Origin: Bdellovibrionales bacterium
Lineage (GTDB): Bacteria; Pseudomonadota; Alphaproteobacteria; UBA9219
NCBI GenBank assembly: GCA_041662785.1
Contig: JBAZRW010000002.1
Span: 62,001-126,000, forward strand
Length of the DNA stretch: 64,000 nucleotides
Direction of reading: 5' to 3'
The notes under the pieces were generated by a model, which was given only the letters and a program-made list of their open reading frames with translations, had not been told where the DNA came from and searched no databases. Positions 16,963 through 24,619 of this stretch are shown here, piece after piece; position 1 is the stretch's first letter, and each line of letters opens with the position of its first letter. A program made the translations under genes and the position numbers.

Positions 16963-19620
16963 TTAAGCTAGTGGTAGTGTGAAGCTAAACCGCGCACCAC
17001 CTTCGGCGCGGTTTTGCGCCCAAAGCTGGCCGCCATGAAGATGAATGATGCCCGACGCGATGGTGAGGCCAAGCCCCGTTCGTTTTGTTTGACCCTCTGG
17101 CGCGATGGAGCAGAACTTGTCAAAGATTTTATCTTCAAAGCCTTTAGGTAGGCCGATTCCTTCGTCTTCGATAGTGACAAGCATGACCGCGCCTTGCCGC
17201 CCAGCCATCAGGGTGATCGTGCTTTGCGGCGGTGAAAATTGCGCGGCGTTTTCCAAAAGGTTGATAATCAGCTGTTCAATCAAGACCGGATCGATCAAGA
17301 CATCGGGAAGGGCTTCTTCGATCTTCTGGACAAACGTATGTTGCGCCAGAGCCGTTGTCAGGCGGGTGGCGGCTTGATCGATGCGTTCATGAAGAGAGGA
17401 GGGCACGCGTTGAGGCTCAACCGCGCCTTGCTCCAGATTGCTGGCATCCAGAAGATGCGTCACCGTTTTTGTCAGATGCTTTGTTTCCTGATGAAGCGTT
17501 GATGCGATGGCTTGCAGTGTTGTGGGATCAAGAGCTTCCTGAGGCTGCATAAGGCCTGCGACGGTTCCCGCAATCGATTCAAGCGGCGTACGGAAATCGT
17601 GTGTGAAGCTGGTCATCAAGGAATCCCGCAGCTTTTTGTTTTCGCTTTCGACGATGGCTTGCGCCGCAATCTCGCCAGCGCGAACGCGCTGAAGCGCCGA
17701 AGCCAAAAGGCTTGCCATCGTTTCCATCGCCAGAATGTTGTCATGGGTAAAAAGGCGCTCTTTGTCATAGGGAAAACTTCCTAAAACGCCCAAGGTTTCG
17801 CCTCCTGTGACGAGCGGCAGGTAAAAGCCTGCGGCGCTGGGCATGGTCGATGTGCCGCGCCCCGCGCCTTTCAGGTTCTCAAAGCACCATTGCAGCGCAC
17901 CGAAATCATTGTAATAGGTATCTTGGGGCAGTTCGCCCAGCAGCATGGCGGGATGGCCTTGCGCGTTGGTCATCCAGACGGTCGCGTTGACATGAAGCGT
18001 TTTGTCCAGATAATCCGCAATGACTTGGGCGACCGGCAGACGACCCCGCGTGGCGGTTAATTTCCGTGTCAGAAGGTACAGGGCTTGCGTCCGCTCCTCC
18101 TTATCGCGGGCGGCGCGCGCTTGGCTGCGAAGGCGGGCGGCTTGCGTTGCGATGGCATAGCCCGTGATGAGCATCACGACGAAAGTCATAATAGACGACT
18201 GGTCATTTGCTCCTTGGTCGGGGTGCAGGCTCATAAAAAAGATATTAAGGGCAGACGCCGCCAGCAGGGCGTAAAACAAGGCAGGGCCAAGCCCAAGCTT
18301 GGTGGCCACAAGGACAATGCCCGTCAGGTACAAAAGAGCCTGATCCGTTGTCGTCAGGATTTTGTCCAGCCCTCCGCCTAAAAGGGTGAAGGCGACAACC
18401 GTGATAAACGCAATCAGGTAATTTAAAGGCCTGAAATGGGTGAGAGGCGATACGGTGGATTCCGGCGCGATAAGAGAGTCCTGCCGCGTGATAATAAGAA
18501 TATCGATCACTCCGCTTTGGCGGATCAAACGGTCAATGGCGTGGTTCTTTAACAGATTACGCAAAGACCACGCGCTGTCTTTGCCGACAACGATTTTGGT
18601 GATGCCGTGCTTCCGCGCATAGGCGAGCGTTTCATCAATAATATCGTCGCCGCGCAAAGAAACCATTGTGCCGTCCAGTCTTTCGATGATGCGTTCCATC
18701 ATTTCGGCTGAGCGGCGTTTGGTACGATTAGAGGCCGAGTCATATTCGCCGACTTCGACATAAAGGGCTGTCCATGGCGCTTTAAGCGCAATGGCAAGGC
18801 GTTTGGTGGCGCGGATCAATTTAACGGAGTCGTAATCCGTATCAATTATCACCAGCAGTTTTTCGGCCACGTTCGCGTGGGGGGAGGACTCGCTGGCCGT
18901 CGCGCTGCGTTCGGCATCTACGCGCTCGGCCATGCGGCGTAGGGCGATTTCGCGCAGACTGTTCAGGTTATCAATTTTAAAGAAGTTTTCCGCCGCGCGT
19001 TTGTTCGCGCCCGCCGCGACATAGACCTTGCCTTCGCGCAGGCGCAGCAAAAGGTCTTCGGGGTTGATATCGACCAGAACGACATCATCCGCCATATCGA
19101 AAACAGAGTCAGGAAGCGTTTCCTTGACCCAAATGCCCGTAGCGCTCGCGACAATGTCGCTAAGGCTTTCGATGTGCTGCACGTTAAGCGTTGTAAAGAC
19201 GTTGATGCCCGCGTCAAGAAGCTCAATCACGTCGTTCCAGCGTTTGGGATGGCGCGAGCCGGGGGCGTTGGTGTGCGCCAGCTCATCGACGATGATTAGG
19301 GCAGGCTTGCGCTCTAGCGCTTTTTCCAAATCAAACTCATACAGCGTGATGCCGCGATAGGTCAGCGCTTGCGGGGTCAGGACGGGGATGTCTTTCAGCA
19401 ATTCTTCGGTTTGCGGGCGGCCATGCGTTTCGACAAGGCCGACGACGACATCGACGCCTTGCTTGATTTGCTCATGCGCGGCGGTCAGCATGCTATAGGT
19501 TTTGCCCACGCCCGCGCAGCTGCCGAAAAAGATTTTCAGGCGTCCGCGCTTGTCCTTCTTTTCCTCTTTTTGAATCTGCTTCAAAAGGTCTTCGGGATCG
19601 GGGCGGCCATCGTCGGTCAT
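16963..19620 (-). CDS. kdpD: potassium sensor histidine kinase KdpD
   Basis: The 885-aa inner-membrane kinase senses low K+ and normally phosphorylates KdpE. In order: KdpD N-terminal domain with Walker A GSCAGVGKTYSM, DELAHTNAPGSRHPKRW, a Usp-like domain (residues about 250-370), four transmembrane helices (about 400-500), a GAF region, HisKA with the phospho-His in FTHDFRTPLESIAGT (about 674) and an HATPase domain with NLLENAAQFSP, DEGIGLP and TGLGLTIASGI. It is the last gene of kdpFABCD and overlaps kdpC by 4 bp. No kdpE follows: 237 bp later rhlE starts on the same strand. Confidence 0.95.
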   Translation of the reverse strand: MTDDGRPDPEDLLKQIQKEEKKDKRGRLKIFFGSCAGVGKTYSMLTAAHEQIKQGVDVVVGLVETHGRPQTEELLKDIPVLTPQALTYRGITLYEFDLEKALERKPALIIVDELAHTNAPGSRHPKRWNDVIELLDAGINVFTTLNVQHIESLSDIVASATGIWVKETLPDSVFDMADDVVLVDINPEDLLLRLREGKVYVAAGANKRAAENFFKIDNLNSLREIALRRMAERVDAERSATASESSPHANVAEKLLVIIDTDYDSVKLIRATKRLAIALKAPWTALYVEVGEYDSASNRTKRRSAEMMERIIERLDGTMVSLRGDDIIDETLAYARKHGITKIVVGKDSAWSLRNLLKNHAIDRLIRQSGVIDILIITRQDSLIAPESTVSPLTHFRPLNYLIAFITVVAFTLLGGGLDKILTTTDQALLYLTGIVLVATKLGLGPALFYALLAASALNIFFMSLHPDQGANDQSSIMTFVVMLITGYAIATQAARLRSQARAARDKEERTQALYLLTRKLTATRGRLPVAQVIADYLDKTLHVNATVWMTNAQGHPAMLLGELPQDTYYNDFGALQWCFENLKGAGRGTSTMPSAAGFYLPLVTGGETLGVLGSFPYDKERLFTHDNILAMETMASLLASALQRVRAGEIAAQAIVESENKKLRDSLMTSFTHDFRTPLESIAGTVAGLMQPQEALDPTTLQAIASTLHQETKHLTKTVTHLLDASNLEQGAVEPQRVPSSLHERIDQAATRLTTALAQHTFVQKIEEALPDVLIDPVLIEQLIINLLENAAQFSPPQSTITLMAGRQGAVMLVTIEDEGIGLPKGFEDKIFDKFCSIAPEGQTKRTGLGLTIASGIIHLHGGQLWAQNRAEGGARFSFTLPLA

Positions 19621-20198
19621 GGGCGGCCTCCGCTTAGCCGATCTAAGGCAAGGTTGAGGAGAAGGACATGCACGCGCGGCTCGCCAAGGATTCCTAGCGT
19701 TCTGTTTTCCGTGGTTGCCTGAATAAGGGCGTGAACGCGCTCTAGGGGAAGCCCCCGCGCTTTGGCGACGCGGGCGGCCTGATAAAGCGCAGCGGCGGGA
19801 GAGATATGCGGATCCAGCCCGCTGCCTGACGCCGTGACAAGATCGGCTGGGATCGTGCCATTTTGGTTCTCATGCGCGTTGGAGAGAAAGGCGATGCGTT
19901 TGCGTATCTGGTCAATCAGCGCAGGGTTGGCGGGATTAAGGTTGCTTGCCCCCGAAGACAGGAAGGCATAGGGATGTCCCCCCGATGACGGGCGCGGCCA
20001 GAAATAACGCTCCCCCGTAAAGTTCTGACCGATTAGCGCCGAGCCGATGATTTTGCCTTGATAGGAGACAAGGCTGCCGTCCGCCTCGTGGGAGAAAAAA
20101 AGCTGCCCTGCAACCCATACGGCAGCGGGATAGGCAAGTCCCAACAACAGCGTGAAAACGACCAGCAGGGCGAGCGAGGCGCGAAGCGTTTTAAACAT
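19617..20198 (-). CDS. kdpC: K+-transporting ATPase subunit KdpC
   Basis: A 193-aa single-span membrane subunit that stabilises the KdpFABC complex and raises ATP affinity. An N-terminal transmembrane helix (LALLVVFTLLLGLAYPAAVWVAG) is followed by the family signatures GSALIGQNF, YFWPRPSSG and the C-terminal VTASGSGLDPHISPAAALYQAARVAKARG. It overlaps kdpB by 8 bp and kdpD by 4 bp, which indicates translational coupling. Confidence 0.96.
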   Translation of the reverse strand: MFKTLRASLALLVVFTLLLGLAYPAAVWVAGQLFFSHEADGSLVSYQGKIIGSALIGQNFTGERYFWPRPSSGGHPYAFLSSGASNLNPANPALIDQIRKRIAFLSNAHENQNGTIPADLVTASGSGLDPHISPAAALYQAARVAKARGLPLERVHALIQATTENRTLGILGEPRVHVLLLNLALDRLSGGRP

Positions 20199-22266
20199 GG
20201 AGGCCTCCCGCGATTAGTACGATAGCCATATCAATCAGCTTGATCCCGATAAAGGGCGCTAGTATGCCGCCAAGACCATAGATAAGGAGGTTGCGCCGTA
20301 AAAGCTCACCCGCGCCCACAGGGCGATAGGCTACGCCGCGCATGGCGACGGGGATAAGGGCGACGATGATAAGCGCGTTAAAGAGCAGAGCGGAGAGAAT
20401 GGCGCTGTGCGGCGTTGCCAGCCCCATAATGTTTAAACGGTCAAAGGCCGGATAGGTTGCCATAAACACGGCCGGAATAATCGCAAAATACTTGGCGATA
20501 TCGTTTGCGAGGCTAAAGGTTGTGAGAGAGCCGCGAGTCATGAGCAGTTGCTTGCCGATTTCGACCACCTCGATCAACTTGGTGGGATCCGAGTCCCTAT
20601 CGACCATGTTGGCCGCTTCCTTGGCGGCTTGCGTGCCGCTGTTCATCGCCACTGCAACATCGGCCTGCGCCAGCGCGGGCGCGTCGTTCGTGCCGTCGCC
20701 CACCATGGCGACCATCTCGCCGCCTTCTTGCATTTTGCGGATATAGGTCAGCTTCGTTTCGGGCGTTGCCTGCGCGATAAAATCATCCACGCCCGCCTCG
20801 GCGGCGATGGCAGCGGCGGTCAGAGGGTTATCGCCTGTCACCATCACGCTTTTAATGCCCATGGCGCGAAGCGAGGTCAGGCGCTCCTTAATGCCTTTTT
20901 TGACAATGTCTTTGAGGTGAATGACTCCCAGAGGCTTCGCCCCTTCCGTAACCATAAGCGGCGTGCCGCCTTGCCGCGCAATGGTTTCAATCTGTTTGTG
21001 CAGGGTTGGAGGCACGCTGCCGCCCTCTTTGATAACATGGGCCTCAATGGCATCGCCTGCGCCTTTAAGGGTCGTGATGTTCCCTTGGGTCACGCCGCTA
21101 ATACGCGTATCGGCAGAGAAGGGAATAAACACCATGTCCTCGGTTTTAGCGGGAGGCGTCAGGCCATAGGATTGATAGGCCAGATCAACGATACTTCTCC
21201 CTTCGGGCGTTTCATCGGCGAGAGAGGAGACGAGGGCGGCTTTGACAAGCTGGATCGGCGCGACGCCCTCTGCCGCGAAAAAAGCGACGGCTTGCCGGTT
21301 GCCCAGCGTAATCGTGCCTGTTTTATCAAGCAGCAGGACGTTGATGTCGCCCGCTGCCTCGACCGCGCGCCCCGATGTGGCGATGACGTTGGCTTGCATC
21401 AAGCGGTTCATGCCCGCGATCCCGATGGCCGAGAGAAGGCCGCTGATCGTCGTGGGCGCAAGGCAGACAAGAAGGGCGATAAGGACGGTCAGGCTAACAG
21501 GTGCGCCAGTAGATATTTGTTGCACGTTGTATAGAGAAAAGGGCAGCAGCGTGGCGCAGGACAAAAGGAAGATAAGGGTCATCGCGGCCAAAAGAAGCCC
21601 CAGCGCGATTTCGTTGGGCGTCTTCTGGCGCTTCGCGCCTTCGACCATCGCGATCATCTTATCAAGATAGCTTTCGCCCGCATTGGCCGTGACCTTGATC
21701 ACAAGCCAGTCCGATAAAACGCGCGTGCCACCTGTCACCGCATCGCGGTCGCCGCCGGACTCGCGGATCACGGGGGCGCTCTCGCCCGTGATGGCGCTTT
21801 CATCGACCGAGGCCGCGCCTTCGATCACTTGCCCGTCGGCAGGAATGAAATCGCCCGCGCAGGCGTACACGCAGTCGCCTTGCCTAAGGGCGCTGGCCGG
21901 AACGGCTTGAACCTTTTGCTTGTCCGCTGAATCGTCCAGCTTTTTGGCCATGATGTCGCTGCGCGATTGTCGCAGTGTGGCGGCCTCAGCTTTGCCGCGC
22001 CCCTCGGCGTAGCTTTCCGCGAAGTTTGCGAACAACACTGTAAACCAAAGGATGAGGGAGACGGTCAGCGTAAAGCCAAACGTGTCGCCTTCGGGATTCT
22101 TAAGCGCGGCCATCGCATCGATAAAGGAAAGGATCGCACCGACAAAGACAACAAACATCACCGGATTGCGCATCTGATGAAGGGGAGATAGGCGCAGGAT
22201 TGCAAGCTTGAGCGGCTCGATCAGGTCTTGGGGGGAGAGGCGGATAGGCGTTGCGCTCTTATTCAT
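20191..22266 (-). CDS. kdpB: K+-transporting P-type ATPase subunit KdpB
   Basis: The catalytic subunit of the high-affinity K+ pump. The 691-aa protein has the actuator motif TGESAPV, the phosphorylation site LLLDKTGTITLG (Asp near 314), MVTGDNPLTAAAIAAEAGVDDF and the hinge MVGDGTNDAPALAQADV, plus membrane helices at both ends. It starts 4 bp inside the kdpA stop. Length and motifs are normal and the enzyme looks intact. Confidence 0.97.
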   Translation of the reverse strand: MNKSATPIRLSPQDLIEPLKLAILRLSPLHQMRNPVMFVVFVGAILSFIDAMAALKNPEGDTFGFTLTVSLILWFTVLFANFAESYAEGRGKAEAATLRQSRSDIMAKKLDDSADKQKVQAVPASALRQGDCVYACAGDFIPADGQVIEGAASVDESAITGESAPVIRESGGDRDAVTGGTRVLSDWLVIKVTANAGESYLDKMIAMVEGAKRQKTPNEIALGLLLAAMTLIFLLSCATLLPFSLYNVQQISTGAPVSLTVLIALLVCLAPTTISGLLSAIGIAGMNRLMQANVIATSGRAVEAAGDINVLLLDKTGTITLGNRQAVAFFAAEGVAPIQLVKAALVSSLADETPEGRSIVDLAYQSYGLTPPAKTEDMVFIPFSADTRISGVTQGNITTLKGAGDAIEAHVIKEGGSVPPTLHKQIETIARQGGTPLMVTEGAKPLGVIHLKDIVKKGIKERLTSLRAMGIKSVMVTGDNPLTAAAIAAEAGVDDFIAQATPETKLTYIRKMQEGGEMVAMVGDGTNDAPALAQADVAVAMNSGTQAAKEAANMVDRDSDPTKLIEVVEIGKQLLMTRGSLTTFSLANDIAKYFAIIPAVFMATYPAFDRLNIMGLATPHSAILSALLFNALIIVALIPVAMRGVAYRPVGAGELLRRNLLIYGLGGILAPFIGIKLIDMAIVLIAGGLHV

Positions 22267-23969
22267 CCAAGGCCTCCTGCCGCCATCAAATGAAAGTGCG
22301 CGGCCACGGGGCCCAAAGAAAGCGCTGGAATAAAGGTCAGGACGCTAAGGATCACAATCGTGCCAACGAGAAGTCCGATAAAAAGAGGAGAGGCCGTGTC
22401 CAGCGTTCCGGCGGAGGTGGGCGTGATCTTTTTTGTGGCCATAGAGCCCGCGAGCGCTAGAAATGCCACAATCACGGCATAACGGCCTAGCAACATGCAA
22501 AAACCCAAAAGGATATTGTAAAACGGCGTGTTGCTGTGAATGCCGCCAAAGGCGCTACCGTTGTTGTGGCTGGCGGAGGATAAGGCATAAAGGATTTCGC
22601 TAAAGCCTTGCTCCGCCGGATTGCCAGTGCCGCTTTGTCCCGCCTGCGTCATGACGGCCAACGCCGCCCCGCCCAACGTCAGAAAAGCGGGGATCAGGAC
22701 GATTAGCGACACCATTTTCATATCAAAGATGCCGATTTTTTTACCAAGATATTCGGGGCTGCGGCCAATCATCAGGCCCGCAATAAAGACCGTGAGAAAG
22801 ACGTAGACGAACAGGCCGCATAGGCCGCTGCCGATGCCACCAAACACGACCTCGCCAAAGTGGATGAAAAGAAGCGGGATCAAGCCTGCCAGCGGCATAA
22901 AGGAATCGAGTGCCGCATTCGTAGAGCCACTCGATGTCGCGGTGGTCAGGCTAGCCCACAGGGTCGATCCGAAAACGCCAAAGCGCATTTCTTTGCCTTC
23001 CATGTTGCCTAAGGCCGGATCGACGCCGAGTGCCGATAAAAGAGGATTGATTTGATGCTCGGCCATAAGGCCCAATATGGCAAGTGGAATGAGGAGAGAA
23101 AACATTGCCCACAAAAGCGCCCGCCCATCGTGGGGCCTACGCGTCATCGCGCCAAAACAAACGGCGCTTGCCGCGGGTATTAACAGAATGGCCAGCATTT
23201 GCAGGAAGGTTGAAAGCGGTGTCGGATTTTCAAACGGATGGGCGGCGTTTGCCGAGAAAAAGCCGCCGCCGTTCGTGCCAAGTTGTTTGATGGCCACTTG
23301 CGAGGCCACGGGGCCCGTCGCGATGATTTGCGAAGCTGTGGGGTCCAAGGGGGATACAACAGAAACCTCACCGAACGTTTGAACGACGCCTTGCGAGATA
23401 AGAAAGAGGGCGAACAGAAAGGCAAACGGCAAAAGCAGATACAAAAGGCCTTTGATCAGATCGCTCCAAAAATTGCCTAGTGTTTTGCTGTTATCACGCG
23501 CAAGGCCTCGTATAAAAGCGATGAGGATGGCAAGCCCCACGGCAGCGGATAAAAAGTTCTGCACGGCAAGCCCGATCATCTGGCTTGCTGTGGTCACGGT
23601 GGTTTCGGGGACATAGGATTGCCAATTCGTGTTGGTGACAAAGCTGGCCGCGATGTTTAAGGCAAGGTCGGCGCTTATGTCGGGAAACGGCTGGTAGAGA
23701 AGAAAAAGAAAAAGGACGAGTGCGCCAGCAAGGGAAAATACAAGAACGCTTGCGGCATAGGTTTTCCAGCCCATCTCTTCCTTGGGGTCGATGCCGCCCA
23801 GTTTGTACAGGGCGTTTTCAAGGGGCTGCATCAGGGGCGTCAGAAACGTGTGCTCGCCTTCAAACACCCGCGCCATATATAGGCCAAGCGGCTTCATTGC
23901 GATCAACAGGATCGTGAAGAACAGGGCGACTTGCCCCCACCACGCAAGGGGAAGGGAGAGAAAGCTCAT
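22263..23969 (-). CDS. kdpA: K+-transporting ATPase subunit KdpA
   Basis: The potassium-binding channel-like subunit, 568 aa with about ten transmembrane helices. Selectivity-loop signatures such as NTNWQSY, LGTNGGGFFSANAAHPFENPT and GSTNAALDSFMPLAG are clear. The ATG overlaps the kdpF stop (ATGA), giving a coupled kdpF-A-B-C-D operon. Confidence 0.97.
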   Translation of the reverse strand: MSFLSLPLAWWGQVALFFTILLIAMKPLGLYMARVFEGEHTFLTPLMQPLENALYKLGGIDPKEEMGWKTYAASVLVFSLAGALVLFLFLLYQPFPDISADLALNIAASFVTNTNWQSYVPETTVTTASQMIGLAVQNFLSAAVGLAILIAFIRGLARDNSKTLGNFWSDLIKGLLYLLLPFAFLFALFLISQGVVQTFGEVSVVSPLDPTASQIIATGPVASQVAIKQLGTNGGGFFSANAAHPFENPTPLSTFLQMLAILLIPAASAVCFGAMTRRPHDGRALLWAMFSLLIPLAILGLMAEHQINPLLSALGVDPALGNMEGKEMRFGVFGSTLWASLTTATSSGSTNAALDSFMPLAGLIPLLFIHFGEVVFGGIGSGLCGLFVYVFLTVFIAGLMIGRSPEYLGKKIGIFDMKMVSLIVLIPAFLTLGGAALAVMTQAGQSGTGNPAEQGFSEILYALSSASHNNGSAFGGIHSNTPFYNILLGFCMLLGRYAVIVAFLALAGSMATKKITPTSAGTLDTASPLFIGLLVGTIVILSVLTFIPALSLGPVAAHFHLMAAGGLG

Positions 23970-24049
23970 GGAAACAGCTCCGGCTTAAACAGCGCGAGGC
24001 CAAGATAGCCAAAGAGAAAAAGCGTCGCCAGAGCGGCAAGAATGATCAT
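23966..24049 (-). CDS. kdpF: KdpF, small stabilising subunit
   Basis: A 27-aa hydrophobic peptide beginning MIILAALATLFLFGYLGLAL and ending FKPELFP is encoded just before kdpA. This matches the canonical KdpF, a one-helix subunit that stabilises the KdpABC complex. AAAGGAACC lies 7-9 nt upstream of the ATG. The TGA overlaps the kdpA ATG. It is easily missed because of its size. Confidence 0.92.
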   Translation of the reverse strand: MIILAALATLFLFGYLGLALFKPELFP

Positions 24050-24140
24050 CGTCGGGTGGTTCCTTTAGGAGAAAAAGGAAAAAGGCAGGTAGGCTTCAGC
24101 GGGTTATACCAGCGACCATAAGAAATGACGTGTGACGATA

Positions 24141-24268
24141 AAAAGAAAACGGGATTCCCGCTTTCGCGGGAATGACGGGTTTAACGTTTAGTTTTAACCC
24201 ATAATCGTCACCCCCGCCCCGTATCAAGTACGGGGCAGGCTCCAGCGGGGGTCCCGTTTGTTTTCTTC
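24141..24268. repeat. dispersed palindromic repeat, family A, copy 3
   Basis: AAGAAAACGGGATTCCCGC with TTTCGCGGGAATGACG pairs with CGTCACCCCCGCC...GCGGGGGTCCCGTTTGTTTTCTT. The right half carries an internal extra hairpin (CCCCGTATCAAGTACGGGG at 24217-24235). A lone half-unit GTCATCCCCGCGAAGGCGGGAATGACG follows at 24320-24346. Together with the element at 24423 this fills the 570-bp gap between kdpF and ftsK, in which no gene is seen. Confidence 0.85.
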
Positions 24269-24422
24269 CTATACGAGTCATTTCATAGGGGCGTTGGTAT
24301 TAGACTCTATTTATTCTTTGTCATCCCCGCGAAGGCGGGAATGACGTAAGGGGAAACGTAAGGTATCGAGGCTATTCTTCATCAAGAGTTAGGCTTGGTC
24401 TTTCCGGTAACGCTGTAGGGTT

Positions 24423-24566
24423 CCCTCCCCCTTGCGGGGAGGGATAGGGAGGGGGGAGTGACGCTTGGCACGATTACAATTAGGGATCCCCCCAGTCGCT
24501 CTCCCCCCTCCCTTGCTTCCACCGCTATCGCGGTGGTAGCTTTTCCTCCCCGCAAGGGGGAGGGAT
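24423..24566. repeat. dispersed element family B, intergenic copy
   Basis: The ends are CCCTCCCCCTTGCGGGGAGGG and CCTCCCCGCAAGGGGGAGGG in inverted orientation. Inside are GGATAGGGAGGGGGGAGTG, CCAGTCGCTCTCCCCCCTCCC and a hairpin CACCGCTATCGCGGTGG. Read on the complementary strand it matches, segment for segment, the element inserted inside mfd at 57991-58131. Confidence 0.85.
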
Positions 24567-24619
24567 ATGTGGCCGCAAGGGGAGGGTGATTATTAAAATT
24601 CTAGACTCGACCCCCTTTC

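Noticed and set aside
20548..21534. 328-codon open frame antisense to kdpB
   Set aside because: It is opposite a canonical P-type ATPase gene and shows no protein motif.
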